Source of the DNA: Paracoccus benzoatiresistens
Lineage (GTDB): Bacteria > Pseudomonadota > Alphaproteobacteria > Rhodobacterales > Rhodobacteraceae
Assembly (NCBI RefSeq): GCF_026913015.1
Contig: NZ_JAPTYD010000010.1
Location: 62,001-126,000, forward strand
Direction: 5' to 3'
DNA length: 64,000 nt
The notes under the pieces were generated by a model. It worked only from the letters and a program-made list of their open reading frames with translations. It was not told where the DNA came from and searched no databases. Shown here piece after piece: positions 38,405-47,972 of the stretch. The position numbers and the translations under genes are program-made. Positions within the stretch are counted from its first letter, which is position 1. Each line of letters begins with the position of its first letter.

Positions 38405-39708
38405 AGCTGCTTTATGCCAACGACCGGCGGGGGGAATATCCGCCCAGCCTTTATGCCGATACCCGCGCAGCGCTGGACCGTTTTCCGCCGCTGAAGGGGG
38501 AAACGCGCGCCGACGTGGCGGTGATCGGCGCGGGCTACACGGGTCTCTCGGCCGCGCTGCATCTGGCGCGGGCGGGGCGGGACGTGGTGCTGGTCGATGC
38601 GCAGCGGGTGGGCTTCGGGGCCTCGGGCCGCAATGGCGGGCAGATCGGGTCCGGCCAGCGGCAAGAGGTGGACTGGCTGGAACGCCAGTTCGGGCGCGAC
38701 ACCGCGCGCCGGCTGTGGGATATGGCCGAGGATGCGAAGGCCCTGACGCAGGCCTTGGCCGCCGAATCCGGCGTGCCGATCCGCCCCGGCGTGGCCCATG
38801 CCTGCCGCAACCGGGCCGAGGTCGAACACAGCGCCCATATGGCCGCGCATCTGGCGACCCGTTACGGCTATGACAAGGTCCAGCCCCTGGACCGCGAGGC
38901 GCTGGCCGCGCATCTGGGCAGCCACGCCTATGCCGGTGGCGACGTGGACTGGGGCGCGGGCCATGTCCACCCGCTGAATCTGGCGCTTGGCATGGCGCGA
39001 CTGGCTGTGGCTGCCGGCGTGCGCATCTTCGAGGGCACGCATGTCCACCGCGTCGAACACGGCACGGCGACGGCCAAGAGCCGCGTGCTCTGCGATACCG
39101 GCAAGATCATCTGCGATCATGTGATCCTGGCGGGAAATGGCTACCAGGGGCGGCTTGATGCCAAGGTGGCGGCGCGGGTCATGCCGATCAACAACTATAT
39201 CGTCGCGACCGAGCCCCTGGGCGATCGCTTCCCCGAGATCCTGCCGCGCCGGACCGCCGCCGCCGATACCAAGTTCGTGGTGAACTACTGGCGCCTGGAC
39301 GACGACCGCCGCCTGATCTTCGGCGGGGGCGAGACCGTCAGCTATCGTTTCCCCAAGGACATCGGGGCCCTGGTTCGCCCGCATCTGCTGGCGGTCTATC
39401 CGCAGCTTGAAGGCGTCAGGCTGACCCATGCCTGGGGCGGCACGCTGGCCATCACCATGAGCCGGATGCCGCATTTCGCGCGACCCGCCGCGAACTGCCT
39501 GTCTGCCGGCGGCTATTCCGGCCACGGCGTTGCCGTGGCGACGCTGGCAGGCAGGCTGATGGCCGATGCGGTGGCAGGACAATCCGAAGGCTTTGACGCG
39601 ATGGCCGCGATCCCGACGCGGTCCTTTCCGGGCGGGTCCATGCTGCGCAACCCGTTGCTGGTGGCGGGCATGGCCTGGTATGGGCTGCGCGACAGGCTGG
39701 GTTTCTAG
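38401..39708 (+). CDS. FAD-dependent oxidoreductase, PuuB-like gamma-glutamyl-amine oxidase
   Basis: 435 residues of the DAO family. The FAD dinucleotide motif is ADVAVIGAGYTGLSAALHLA near residue 40, with GASGRNGGQIGSGQR after it, and a C-terminal GYSGHGVAVATLAGRLMAD. This pattern and its position after a PuuA-like ligase match gamma-glutamylputrescine oxidase-type enzymes, which oxidise the glutamylated amine to an aldehyde. No aldehyde dehydrogenase is encoded nearby, so the pathway must be completed elsewhere. The start overlaps the GS-like stop; the last bases overlap the convergent terB-like gene by 4 nt. Confidence 0.85.
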   Translation: MKLLYANDRRGEYPPSLYADTRAALDRFPPLKGETRADVAVIGAGYTGLSAALHLARAGRDVVLVDAQRVGFGASGRNGGQIGSGQRQEVDWLERQFGRDTARRLWDMAEDAKALTQALAAESGVPIRPGVAHACRNRAEVEHSAHMAAHLATRYGYDKVQPLDREALAAHLGSHAYAGGDVDWGAGHVHPLNLALGMARLAVAAGVRIFEGTHVHRVEHGTATAKSRVLCDTGKIICDHVILAGNGYQGRLDAKVAARVMPINNYIVATEPLGDRFPEILPRRTAAADTKFVVNYWRLDDDRRLIFGGGETVSYRFPKDIGALVRPHLLAVYPQLEGVRLTHAWGGTLAITMSRMPHFARPAANCLSAGGYSGHGVAVATLAGRLMADAVAGQSEGFDAMAAIPTRSFPGGSMLRNPLLVAGMAWYGLRDRLGF

Positions 39709-40151
39709 GAGCCGCCCACCACACGCTGGCGTTGCAGGGCCGAATCGCGGTCCGTCACCCCCAGAAGCCCGGAAACCAGCCGGATCGCCATTTCCTCGCT
39801 CGCGGCGCGGTGGTTGTCGGCCAGAGAGATTTCCCACATCGCGCCGATGATGGCGATGCGATCCTCGAGCGAGACGCGATCCTTGATCAGGCGCGTGAAG
39901 CGGACGGTGTCAGGCGCCTCGGCCTCGATCATCTCGGCAACCGAGCGGCGCTCGGCGGCGTCAGCCAGTCCCATGCCGTGCATGCGTGCCAGAACTTCGT
40001 CGATGCGCCGCTTTTCGGCCGCGTTGTAGTGGTCGTCCACGCGCGCCACGCGCACCAGAAGGGCGGCGACGGCAATCTCCGCGTCCTCCGTCGCCAGCGG
40101 CTTCGGATCGGGTTCTTCCGTGAAGAGGCGGCTCAGGAGATTGCGGAACAT
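39705..40151 (-). CDS. TerB-family (tellurite resistance-like) small protein
   Basis: 148 residues from MFRNLLSRLFTEEP. All-helical TerB-like domain: DAEIAVAALLVRVARVDDHYNAAEKRRIDEVLARM and RVSLEDRIAIIGAMWEISLADNHRAASEEMAIRLVSGLLGV, two matching acidic helical repeats that may bind metal. Chromosomal single-copy TerB proteins are common in alphaproteobacteria and are not evidence of tellurite resistance, because the other ter genes are absent. An ATG three codons upstream is an alternative start. It converges on the PuuB-like gene. Confidence 0.82.
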   Translation of the reverse strand: MFRNLLSRLFTEEPDPKPLATEDAEIAVAALLVRVARVDDHYNAAEKRRIDEVLARMHGMGLADAAERRSVAEMIEAEAPDTVRFTRLIKDRVSLEDRIAIIGAMWEISLADNHRAASEEMAIRLVSGLLGVTDRDSALQRQRVVGGS

Positions 40152-40231
40152 GGCGCCCATAGTAGACCTTCGCCGCCATCATTCAAGGCTTAAGGGTGCA
40201 GCCGTCCCTTATCGGGCCCGGGGACCCGCCG

Positions 40232-41137
40232 CTAGTACACCTGCGGCACATACAACTCCCGCGAGAGTACGTCGCGTTCGTAGTCGGGGTTGAAGACGCG
40301 GTCGGGCAGGGTCACCTCGTCATGCGGGACCTCGGCATAGGGGATCAGGCTCAGCAGGTGGCTCATGCAGTTCAGGCGGGCGCGCTTCTTGTCGTTGGCA
40401 GGCACGATATACCACGGCGCCTCGGGGATGTTGGTGTGTTCCAGCATGTCCTCCTTGGCCTTGGTATAGGCTTCCCAGCGGACGCGGGACTGCAGGTCCA
40501 TCGGCGACAGCTTCCACTGCTTCAGGGGATCGTGGATGCGCATCAGGAAGCGCATCTGCTGTTCCTCGTCGGTGATCGAAAACCAGTATTTCACCAGCCG
40601 GATCCCCGACCGGACCAGCATGCGTTCGAATTCGGGGACATCCAGGAAGAACTGGTCCACCTCCTCGTCGGTGGCAAAGCCCATCACGCGCTCGACGCCC
40701 GCGCGATTGTACCAGCTGCGGTCGAACAGCACGATCTCGCCCCCGGCGGGCAGGTGGGGGACATAGCGCTGGAAATACCATTGCGTCTTTTCCCGGTCCG
40801 AGGGCGCGGGCAGGGCCACGGTGCGCACCACGCGGGGGTTCAGGCGCTGCGTGATGCGCTTGATCGCGCCGCCCTTGCCGGCTGAATCGCGCCCCTCGAA
40901 GATCACCACGACCTTTTCCTTGTTGTGGCTGACCCAGTCCTGCAGCTTGATCAGTTCCGTCTGCAGCCGCAGCAGTTCGCGGAAATACAGCTTGCGGTCC
41001 ATCTGGTCGGGCCGCTTGTCGCGATAGATGCGCCGGATCTCCTCGGACAGGGCGGCATCTTCCAGCTCGATCTCGTAATCCTCGTCCAGGGTATCCAGAA
41101 GTTCGGCTTCCAGCCAGTCCTTGGGTTCTTGGTTCAT
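40232..41137 (-). CDS. ppk2: Polyphosphate kinase 2
   Basis: 301 residues of the P-loop PPK2 family, which moves phosphate between polyphosphate and nucleotides. Walker A is VVIFEGRDSAGKGGAIKRIT near residue 78, Walker B IVLFDRSWYNRAGVERVMGF, and the lid region RIHDPLKQWKLSPMD. One catalytic domain only. The preferred nucleotide (GDP/ADP or NMP) cannot be told with certainty. A start at 41137 gives the family N-terminus (MNQEPKDWLEAELL); upstream in-frame codons do not. Monocistronic. Confidence 0.93.
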   Translation of the reverse strand: MNQEPKDWLEAELLDTLDEDYEIELEDAALSEEIRRIYRDKRPDQMDRKLYFRELLRLQTELIKLQDWVSHNKEKVVVIFEGRDSAGKGGAIKRITQRLNPRVVRTVALPAPSDREKTQWYFQRYVPHLPAGGEIVLFDRSWYNRAGVERVMGFATDEEVDQFFLDVPEFERMLVRSGIRLVKYWFSITDEEQQMRFLMRIHDPLKQWKLSPMDLQSRVRWEAYTKAKEDMLEHTNIPEAPWYIVPANDKKRARLNCMSHLLSLIPYAEVPHDEVTLPDRVFNPDYERDVLSRELYVPQVY

Positions 41138-41220
41138 GACACAACTCCGGCTATTCGAGGTTTCGTCTAGGGGCGGAACGTAACGAAATTGCGGCGGCCC
41201 GTTGTTCCTGCGGCAGATTG

Positions 41221-41685
41221 TCAGCGCCCGAATCGGGCCGCGCAGGCGGGCGTGACGGCCAGCACGAAGTCGCGGGCGCCCCCGTCCACGGTGCCGCACC
41301 ACTGTCCGGTGACGGTGAACAGGCTGCGCGTGCCACGGGCGGGACGATAGGCAATGCGGCGGCCGTTCACGTCGAAAAGGTTCAGCACGCCGCCCGGATT
41401 GGTCGCGTAATAGCCCAGGACACCCCCGTCGGCGGTGATGATCAGGCGCTGTTCGTTGTCGGGGTTCGAGGGCCGGTTCTGCCAGGTGGTGCCCGCATTG
41501 GCGGTATTGCCCGACGAATTCCAGGCGGCGTTCGGGGAGTTGGTCGGGCTTGCCGGATTGTTGGCCGGGTGGCCGGGGCCGAGGTCGAAGGGCAGGCGGG
41601 TCTGGTCCAGGACGATCAGCGGCACGTCGGCATGGGCGGCGGCGGATGCCAGGACCAGGGCGATGACGACGGACAGGCTGCGCAT
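41221..41685 (-). CDS. Secreted hypothetical protein at the end of the mrp operon
   Basis: 154 residues with a clear signal peptide (MRSLSVVIALVLASAAAHA, cleavage after residue 19). The mature part has a Pro/Asn-rich stretch (GPGHPANNPASPTNSPNAAWN), then a beta-rich domain (RLIITADGGVLGYYATNPGGVLNLFDVNGRRIAYRPA) and two Cys near the C-terminus that could form a disulfide. I do not recognise a family. The ATG lies 1 nt after the mrpG stop codon, so it is almost surely cotranscribed with the antiporter. A periplasmic accessory role is speculation. Confidence 0.6.
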   Translation of the reverse strand: MRSLSVVIALVLASAAAHADVPLIVLDQTRLPFDLGPGHPANNPASPTNSPNAAWNSSGNTANAGTTWQNRPSNPDNEQRLIITADGGVLGYYATNPGGVLNLFDVNGRRIAYRPARGTRSLFTVTGQWCGTVDGGARDFVLAVTPACAARFGR

Positions 41686-41686
41686 C

Positions 41687-42070
41687 TCAGCCCTGCGCGG
41701 GAGGTTCGGGGTGTTGCGGGCGGAGCTGCATGTCTTCGGGCAGGACGGGCGATCGCTCGGCCCGGTCGCGCTGAAGGGCGGCACGGGCCAGCATCATCAG
41801 CGTGACCGGCGTGGTCACGACGATGCAAAGGCCGATGACGAATTCATGGATCACCGCGCGCCCCTCGATCACGCTGAACATCAGCGCCGAGGCGATAATG
41901 ATTCCGCCCGTTCCCCAGCTTGTGGCCAGCGTCGGCGCGTGAAGCCGGTCGTAGAAGCTGGTCAGCCGCGCGAAGCCAAGCGCGCCGATCAGCGTCAGGG
42001 TCGAACCCAGCACGACCATGATTGCGACCGGGATGGCGATGAACAGGGGAACGGCCTGAAGCGGGCTCAT
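41687..42070 (-). CDS. mrpG: Mrp-type Na+/H+ antiporter subunit G
   Basis: 127-residue membrane subunit with three hydrophobic helices ([64 protein letters not shown]). The family motif [18 protein letters not shown] is present. It starts inside the mrpF stop (overlap 4 nt). Final structural gene of the multi-subunit antiporter that exports Na+ or K+ in exchange for H+, supporting pH and salt homeostasis. Confidence 0.93.
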   Translation of the reverse strand: MSPLQAVPLFIAIPVAIMVVLGSTLTLIGALGFARLTSFYDRLHAPTLATSWGTGGIIIASALMFSVIEGRAVIHEFVIGLCIVVTTPVTLMMLARAALQRDRAERSPVLPEDMQLRPQHPEPPAQG

Positions 42071-42348
42071 TCGATCACCTCGCCGCGGAACAGGAACTTG
42101 GCCAGCGCGACCGAGGTGACAAAGCCCATGATGGCAATCACCGTCGCCGCCTCGAAGAAGAAGGCCGTGCCAAGCTGCATCCCCGTGACCAGGAACAAGA
42201 GCATGATCGAGACATAAAGGGCGTCCAGCGCCAGCACCCGGTCCTGCGCACGCGGGCCGCGCAGAAGCCGCGTGCCGGCAAGGCAGCCCGCCAGCGCAAG
42301 GGCCACCTGCGCGTAACCCAGGGCGATGGTCAGGATCGTCGCGCTCAT
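42067..42348 (-). CDS. mrpF: Mrp-type Na+/H+ antiporter subunit F
   Basis: 93 residues, three membrane helices. The conserved [17 protein letters not shown] loop between helices 1 and 2 is diagnostic for MrpF/PhaF. Both ends overlap neighbours by 4 nt (mrpE upstream, mrpG downstream). Confidence 0.94.
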   Translation of the reverse strand: MSATILTIALGYAQVALALAGCLAGTRLLRGPRAQDRVLALDALYVSIMLLFLVTGMQLGTAFFFEAATVIAIMGFVTSVALAKFLFRGEVIE

Positions 42349-42830
42349 TCAAAGATCTCCATCAGCATCGGTTCATAGGTCTTGCCGATCACGTCGCGAT
42401 AATGATCCGCTTGGGTCGCGTCGAAGATGTGCAGCACCAGCGTGCCCGTATCCGCGACATATTCAAGCCAGGCCGTGCCGGGCGTCGCCGTCAGGATGAT
42501 CGCCAGCACCGCCAGCGCGTTCTCGTCGGTGATCTTCAGCGGCACCTGCATGAAGGCCGAGCGGCGCGTGCCCCGGCCCTCAGTCAGCAGCAGGCGGGCG
42601 ACGTTGATGTTCGAGAGGATGATGTCCCAAAGCAGCGTGGCGACCAGCCGGGGGATGACGCGCCAGCGCCTGACGCGGGGCTTTGCGGGGTGCAGCGCCG
42701 AATAGGCCCAGCCGGCGACAAGCGACAGCGCGGTGCCCAGGATCAGGTAGCCCAGGGAAAAGCGCGTCAGCATCAGCCACAGCAGGACCAGCGACGCCGA
42801 CAGGACGGGATGGGGAACCAGTCTTGTCAT
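42345..42830 (-). CDS. mrpE: Mrp-type Na+/H+ antiporter subunit E
   Basis: 161 residues. An N-terminal hydrophobic pair ([35 protein letters not shown]) precedes a cytoplasmic domain with the MrpE signatures [16 protein letters not shown] and [29 protein letters not shown]. The ATG at 42830 overlaps the mrpD stop; an open frame upstream of it is inside mrpD and not used. Confidence 0.94.
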   Translation of the reverse strand: MTRLVPHPVLSASLVLLWLMLTRFSLGYLILGTALSLVAGWAYSALHPAKPRVRRWRVIPRLVATLLWDIILSNINVARLLLTEGRGTRRSAFMQVPLKITDENALAVLAIILTATPGTAWLEYVADTGTLVLHIFDATQADHYRDVIGKTYEPMLMEIFE

Positions 42831-44461
42831 GGCGCCGGATCCTCGGACCGGTCGGCGACGCGGGGGGTTGCGAACACGCCATAGGCATAGGCCTCGGTGT
42901 CGTGCAGCGCGCGGGCCGTGCCCGTCGTATAGCGCAGCATCGCCTCGGCCTTGAGGCTGGTCAGGGCCAGGATGACCAGCAGGCCGATCACCGGGGTGAT
43001 TTCCAGCGCCAGCACACGGGGCAGGGCGATGTCGCTGGCCCAGAAGGTCTGGATGCCGATCCGCGCCATGCCGATCAGGGTGGCGAATCCCGATACGATC
43101 AGCAGCACGATGAAGGCCCAGGCCAGGCCCGCAGGCAGCGCGGTCTGCGCGATCAGGGCCTGCACCATCGCCAGCTTGCCGATGAAGCCCGGCAGCGGCG
43201 GAAGCCCTGCCAGCATCAGAACGCACAGCGCGAAGCAGATGCTCAGCACGGTCATCGCCGGGATGTCCAGGCCCGCATCCGGCACCTCGTCCAGATCCGT
43301 GTCATCCAGGCCATAGGCATCGGCGGTCAGCGCCAGCATCGCGGCGATGCCCCCGTCCTCGCGGTTCATCGGCTCGATCAGCAGGAACAGCGCCCCCGCC
43401 GCCAGGACCGAGCCGATCAGATAGTAGAGCGCCCCCGACAGCATCGCCGGGCCTCCACCCGCCAGCGCGAAGCCGGTGATGCCCAGGACCGTCCCGGACG
43501 AGATCAGCACCGAATGCGCGGCCATGCGCCCCAGGCCCTGCGACGACAGCACCCCCAGCAGCCCGAACAGAACCGTGGCCATGCCCAGGACGATCAGGAC
43601 GCTGGCGCCGAAGCCGGTGGATGCCCCGCCGGTTTCGCCGAACAGCAGCATGGACAGGCGCAGGATCGCGTAAACGCCGACCTTGGTCATGATGGCAAAC
43701 ATCGCGCCCACGGGCGCGGCCGCCGCCATGTAGGCCGTGGGCAGCCAGAAGGACAGCGGCCAGCTGCCAGCCTTGACCAGGAAGGCCACCGCCAGAATGG
43801 CCACGCCCGCATGCAGCAGCGGCCGGTCCTCGACCGAGACTTGGGCGATCAGGTTCGCCAGATGCGCCATGTTCAGCGTGCCCGTGACGCCATAGATCAG
43901 GCTGACGCCGATCAGGAACAGCAGCGAAGCCGCCAGGTTGATCGCGATGTAATGCATCCCCGCCCGCACCCGCAGCTGGCCCGAGCCATGCAGCAAAAGG
44001 CCATAGGAGGCGGCCAGCAGGATCTCGAAGAAGACGAACAGGTTGAAGACGTCACCGGTCAGGAAGGCGCCGTTCAGGCCCATCAGCAGGAACTGGAACA
44101 GGGAATAATAATGCGGCCCCTGCCGGTCCCAGGCCGCATGGGCATAGACCAGCGACGGGATCGCCAGCAGCGCGGTCAGAACCAGCATCATCGCGGCCAG
44201 CCTGTCCAGCACCAGCACGATGCCATAGGGCGCGGCCCAGTCCCCCAGCAGATAGAAGCTGATGCCTTCCGCGTCGCTGATGTCGCCGCCGGTCTTGGCG
44301 CGCACCACCAGTTCCACTGCGATCAGCAGCTGCGCCGCCGTCGAGACGATCGAAAGCCAGAACTTCGCCTCGCGCTGCTGCCGGTCGTCGTAAAGCAGCA
44401 TCAGCGCGCCCGTGACGAAGGGGATCAGGATCGGCGCGATGATCATGTGTTCGCTGATCAT
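42827..44461 (-). CDS. mrpD: Mrp-type Na+/H+ antiporter subunit D
   Basis: 544-residue polytopic subunit homologous to complex I NuoN/M proton channels. Landmarks: LGDWAAPYGIVLVLDRLAAMMLVLTAL near the N-terminus, GAFLTGDVFNLFVFFEILLAASYGLLLHG with the key Glu in helix 5, and FLVKAGSWPLSFWLPTAYMAAAAPVGAMFAIMTKVGVYAI with the functional Lys residues. Start overlaps the mrpC stop. Confidence 0.95.
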   Translation of the reverse strand: MISEHMIIAPILIPFVTGALMLLYDDRQQREAKFWLSIVSTAAQLLIAVELVVRAKTGGDISDAEGISFYLLGDWAAPYGIVLVLDRLAAMMLVLTALLAIPSLVYAHAAWDRQGPHYYSLFQFLLMGLNGAFLTGDVFNLFVFFEILLAASYGLLLHGSGQLRVRAGMHYIAINLAASLLFLIGVSLIYGVTGTLNMAHLANLIAQVSVEDRPLLHAGVAILAVAFLVKAGSWPLSFWLPTAYMAAAAPVGAMFAIMTKVGVYAILRLSMLLFGETGGASTGFGASVLIVLGMATVLFGLLGVLSSQGLGRMAAHSVLISSGTVLGITGFALAGGGPAMLSGALYYLIGSVLAAGALFLLIEPMNREDGGIAAMLALTADAYGLDDTDLDEVPDAGLDIPAMTVLSICFALCVLMLAGLPPLPGFIGKLAMVQALIAQTALPAGLAWAFIVLLIVSGFATLIGMARIGIQTFWASDIALPRVLALEITPVIGLLVILALTSLKAEAMLRYTTGTARALHDTEAYAYGVFATPRVADRSEDPAP

Positions 44462-44802
44462 TGGCTGCGCTCCTTTCCGTCGACATGGTCGGTGCCGGTC
44501 AGGCCGCGCGACACGATCATGACCACCAGGAACAGCGCCGTCGTGGCAAAGCTGATGACGATGGCGGTCAGGACGAGAGCCTGAGGCAGCGGGTCTGCGT
44601 AAAGTGTCGGGTCAATGAAACCACCCTTCGGCATGATCGGGGGCGCGCCGGGGGTCAGGCGGCCCATCGAGAAGATGAACAGGTTGACCGCATAGGACAG
44701 CAGGCACAGCCCGATGACCACCTGGAAGCTGCGCGGACGCAGCACCAGCCAGATGCCCGACGCGGACAGGATACCGATGGCGGCAGACAGGATGATCTCC
44801 AT
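44458..44802 (-). CDS. mrpC: Mrp-type Na+/H+ antiporter subunit C
   Basis: 114 residues, three helices, homologous to NuoK. Landmarks are IIGLCLLSYAVNLFIFSMG-like segment 2 and DPLPQALVLTAIVISFATTALFLVVM with the conserved Pro-Gln-Ala-Leu-Val-Leu-Thr-Ala motif. Its ATG overlaps the stop of the mrpA-B fusion. Confidence 0.94.
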   Translation of the reverse strand: MEIILSAAIGILSASGIWLVLRPRSFQVVIGLCLLSYAVNLFIFSMGRLTPGAPPIMPKGGFIDPTLYADPLPQALVLTAIVISFATTALFLVVMIVSRGLTGTDHVDGKERSQ

Positions 44803-47690
44803 CAGGCAACCTCTTTCCGGGCAGCGGCTGCTTCGTCCATCTCGCGACGACGACTGGCGCGCAGCGACTGGTGGGCGATGGCAACCAGCATCAGCACCAC
44901 GGCGCCGACCACCGTGGCAAAGACGCCGATGTCGAACAGCAGCGCGGTGGCCGCCGGGACCTCGCCCACAAGGGGGATGTGGACATAGCGGGCATGCGCC
45001 GTCAGGAAGGGATAGCCGAAGAGCCAGGCCCCCATGCCGGTCGCGACCGAGACCAGAAGGCCGATGCCCATCCAGCGGATCGGCAGCACGGTGATGCGCG
45101 ATTCGACCCAGCGGACATTGGTGCCGATGTACTGGACCAGGAAGGCGATCGCCAGCGTGACGCCCGCCGCGAAGCCTCCGCCCGGCAGGTCATGGCCCCG
45201 GAAAAAGAAGTAACCCGCGACCATGATCAGCACAGGGAACATCCAGACCATCACGACCGACGGCACGTAGAGATAGTCGTCCAGCGACGGGCTGTCGGCC
45301 AGGGTCTGCTGGTCCGGCGCCTCGACGCTTTCGGGGGCGGGCCGGAAGCGGCGCAGCAGCGCATAGACGGTCAGCCCCACGATCGCCAGCACGGCGATTT
45401 CGCCGAATGTGTCGAAGGCACGGAAATCGACCAGGATGACGTTGACGACATTGGTGCCGCCGCCCTCGTAATAGGCATTGCCCAGGAACCAGTCGCCCAG
45501 GTTGCTGATCAGCGGCCGCGTCATCATGGCAAAGGCGATGCTGGCGATGCCCAGGCCGCCGATGACGGCGATCACCAGGTCGCGGGCGCGCCGAACCTTG
45601 GCGGGCAGCAGCTTGTCCTCGGCAATCTCGGAGCGGCGCTTGGGCAGCCACCGCAGCCCCAGAAGCAGCAGCACGGTGGTCGCCACCTCGACCAGCAGTT
45701 GCGTCAGGGCAAGGTCTGGGGACGAGAACCAGGCGAAGGTCAGGCAGGTCACGACCCCCGCGCCGCCCAGCAGGACCAGGGCGGCGAAGCGGTGATACTT
45801 GGCCTGCCAGGCCGCGCCGATGGCACAGGCCGCGCCGACCAGCCACAGCAGCCCGAAGCCCGGGTTCGGCGCGTGCAGCCGCAGGTCGGACGCGAAGCTC
45901 AGCGCCCCCCACAGCGCCCCGCACGCGACAGCGATGGCCGTCAGCACCAGCAGGCGAAGCTGCGGTTGCAGCGCCTCGGTCGAAAGCCACCGCAGTGCAA
46001 GGCGGGGCAGCCGCCACGTCAAGCGGAACAACAGCCAGTCATAGACGCGCTGGCCCCGGATGCGGTGCAGCAGGAAGGGGCCTTCCGGACCGTCGGAGAT
46101 GGATTTCGCGCTGAGCGCATAGATCAGCGTGCCGACGCCCAGGGCCGCCAGGCTCATCATCAGGGGGGCGTTGACGCCGTGCCAGACCGCAATCTTGTAA
46201 TAGGGCATGTCGGCCCCCGCGACCGAGCGGGCGGCGGTGTTAATGATCGGCCCCAGCGTCAGCGCGGGGAAGATGCCGACCAGCAGGCAGATCAGGACCA
46301 GCAGCTCGACCGGGCGGCGCATCCAGGCGGGCGGTTCATGCGGAGGTTTGGGAAGATCGGTCGCCTGGGGGCCGAAGAAGACGGTCGCGATGAAGCGCAG
46401 CGAATAGGCGACCGACAGGCTGCTGCCGACAATGGCGAAATAGGGCAGGGCGTCGTCCAGCCAGGTGCCGTTGTGCCAGTCCACGGCCTCGGCAAAGAAC
46501 ATCTCCTTGGACAGGAATCCGTTCAGCAGCGGCACGCCCGCCATGGCGGCGGCGGCGACGATGGCCAGCGTCGCGGTATAGGGCATGGGCCGGAACAGCC
46601 CGCTCAGCCGGCGCATGTCGCGGGTGCCGGTCTCGTGGTCGATGATGCCTGCGGCCATGAACAGCGAGGCCTTGAAGACCGCATGGTTGCAGATGTGGAA
46701 GATCGCGGCCAGCAGCGCCACCCGACCGCCAATCCCGGCCAGCGCGGTGATCAGGCCCAGGTGGCTGATCGTGGAATAGGCCAGCAGCCCCTTGAGGTCG
46801 TGGCGATAAAGCGCGACCACCGCGCCCAGGACCAGCGTGACGCAGCCCGCGCCGGTGACGGCAAAGAACCAGGCCTCGGTCCCGCCCAGGACCGGCGCGA
46901 AGCGGACCAGCAGGAAGACGCCCGCCTTCACCATGGTCGCCGAATGCAGGAAAGCCGAGACCGGCGTGGGCGCGGCCATCGCGCCGGGCAGCCAGAAGTG
47001 GAACGGGAATTGCGCCGACTTGGTGAAGGCGCCCATCAGGAACAGCGCCAGCATCGGGCCATAGAGGGAATGCGCCCGGATCTTTTCGCCGGCCCGCAGG
47101 ATCATGCCCAGGTCATAGCTGCCCGCCGCATGGCCCAGCATCAGCATCGCCACCAGCAGGCAGAGCCCGCCAAGCGCGGTGATGATCAGCGCCGTCCGCG
47201 CCCCGTCGCGTGCCGCCGCGCCTTGGTGCCAGAAGCCGATCAGCAGGAAGGACATGAACGAGGTCAGTTCCCAGAAGACCACCATCACCAGCACGTTGCC
47301 GGAAATCAGGATGCCCTGCATGGCGCCCGTGAAGGCCAGCAACAGCGCGTAAAAGCGCGGCAGGCTGTCGTTGCGGCCCATGTAGTATCGCGCATAGATC
47401 ACGACCAGCAGCCCGATCGACAGGACCAGCGTGGCGAACAGCCAGGCAAAGCCGTCCATCCGCAGCGCCATGTTCATGCCCAGAGAGGGCACCCATTCCA
47501 GGCGGGCGCGCAGCACGTTGCCTGCCTGGATTTCAGGCAGGAACGCAAACAGGACCGCCAGCCCACCCGCCATGGACAGGGCCGAAAGCCAGCTGGAAGC
47601 TCCGCGCGCGCCCTGGGGGAGGGTCAGCAGGATCAGCGAGGTCGCGAAGGGAAGGCAAGCCAGCAACAGGAACAGATTGTGTTCGGCCAT
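44802..47690 (-). CDS. mrpA: Mrp-type Na+/H+ antiporter, fused A and B subunits
   Basis: 962 residues from MAEHNLFLLLACLPF. The first ~780 residues are MrpA, a NuoL-like channel: FWELTSFMSFLLIGFWHQG, SAQFPFHFWLPGAMAAPTPVSAFLHSATMVKAGVFLL and HLGLITALAGIGG, plus its C-terminal extension (LTQLLVEVATTVLLLLGLRWLP). The last ~140 residues (VVMVWMFPVLIMVAGYFFFRGHDLPGGGFAAG to the C-terminus) form the MrpB domain, a separate gene in many bacteria. Such AB fusion is the Pha-type (group 2) arrangement. It is the first gene of the operon mrpAB-C-D-E-F-G. The frame is open upstream but the chosen ATG has AAGG about 7 nt before it. Confidence 0.95.
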   Translation of the reverse strand: MAEHNLFLLLACLPFATSLILLTLPQGARGASSWLSALSMAGGLAVLFAFLPEIQAGNVLRARLEWVPSLGMNMALRMDGFAWLFATLVLSIGLLVVIYARYYMGRNDSLPRFYALLLAFTGAMQGILISGNVLVMVVFWELTSFMSFLLIGFWHQGAAARDGARTALIITALGGLCLLVAMLMLGHAAGSYDLGMILRAGEKIRAHSLYGPMLALFLMGAFTKSAQFPFHFWLPGAMAAPTPVSAFLHSATMVKAGVFLLVRFAPVLGGTEAWFFAVTGAGCVTLVLGAVVALYRHDLKGLLAYSTISHLGLITALAGIGGRVALLAAIFHICNHAVFKASLFMAAGIIDHETGTRDMRRLSGLFRPMPYTATLAIVAAAAMAGVPLLNGFLSKEMFFAEAVDWHNGTWLDDALPYFAIVGSSLSVAYSLRFIATVFFGPQATDLPKPPHEPPAWMRRPVELLVLICLLVGIFPALTLGPIINTAARSVAGADMPYYKIAVWHGVNAPLMMSLAALGVGTLIYALSAKSISDGPEGPFLLHRIRGQRVYDWLLFRLTWRLPRLALRWLSTEALQPQLRLLVLTAIAVACGALWGALSFASDLRLHAPNPGFGLLWLVGAACAIGAAWQAKYHRFAALVLLGGAGVVTCLTFAWFSSPDLALTQLLVEVATTVLLLLGLRWLPKRRSEIAEDKLLPAKVRRARDLVIAVIGGLGIASIAFAMMTRPLISNLGDWFLGNAYYEGGGTNVVNVILVDFRAFDTFGEIAVLAIVGLTVYALLRRFRPAPESVEAPDQQTLADSPSLDDYLYVPSVVMVWMFPVLIMVAGYFFFRGHDLPGGGFAAGVTLAIAFLVQYIGTNVRWVESRITVLPIRWMGIGLLVSVATGMGAWLFGYPFLTAHARYVHIPLVGEVPAATALLFDIGVFATVVGAVVLMLVAIAHQSLRASRRREMDEAAAARKEVA

Positions 47691-47972
47691 GCTTGCCTTG
47701 CCCTCACCCTGGATAAATGCATCGCGGTCCCCGCGCATGCCGGTGCGAATCTGGTTCCGGGGTATCGGGAACAAGCGGCGCCAGGCGGTCGGGGGTTTGG
47801 ACCCGAATGCCTTCCGCCACGGCCAAGATCAAGGCTGGATTGACGGCAAGGGCCAGATTTCTCCAACTTTTCCGTTACCCCTTCCCGGGGGGTGGGCAAG
47901 GCCTGCGGCAGATTGTCCCGGCATTGAACCAAGAGGCGCGCGCCGCCGTTGGGGCACGGCGCGCGCGGGTTC

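Noticed and set aside
39705..40151. Tellurite resistance determinant
   Set aside because: Only a lone TerB-like protein; terA, terC, terD, terE and terZ are absent.
44871..47843. 990-codon plus-strand frame opposite mrpAB
   Set aside because: Translation is Gln/His/Asp/Arg-rich low complexity, the typical mirror of a membrane-protein gene. The Mrp gene on the other strand has full family motifs.
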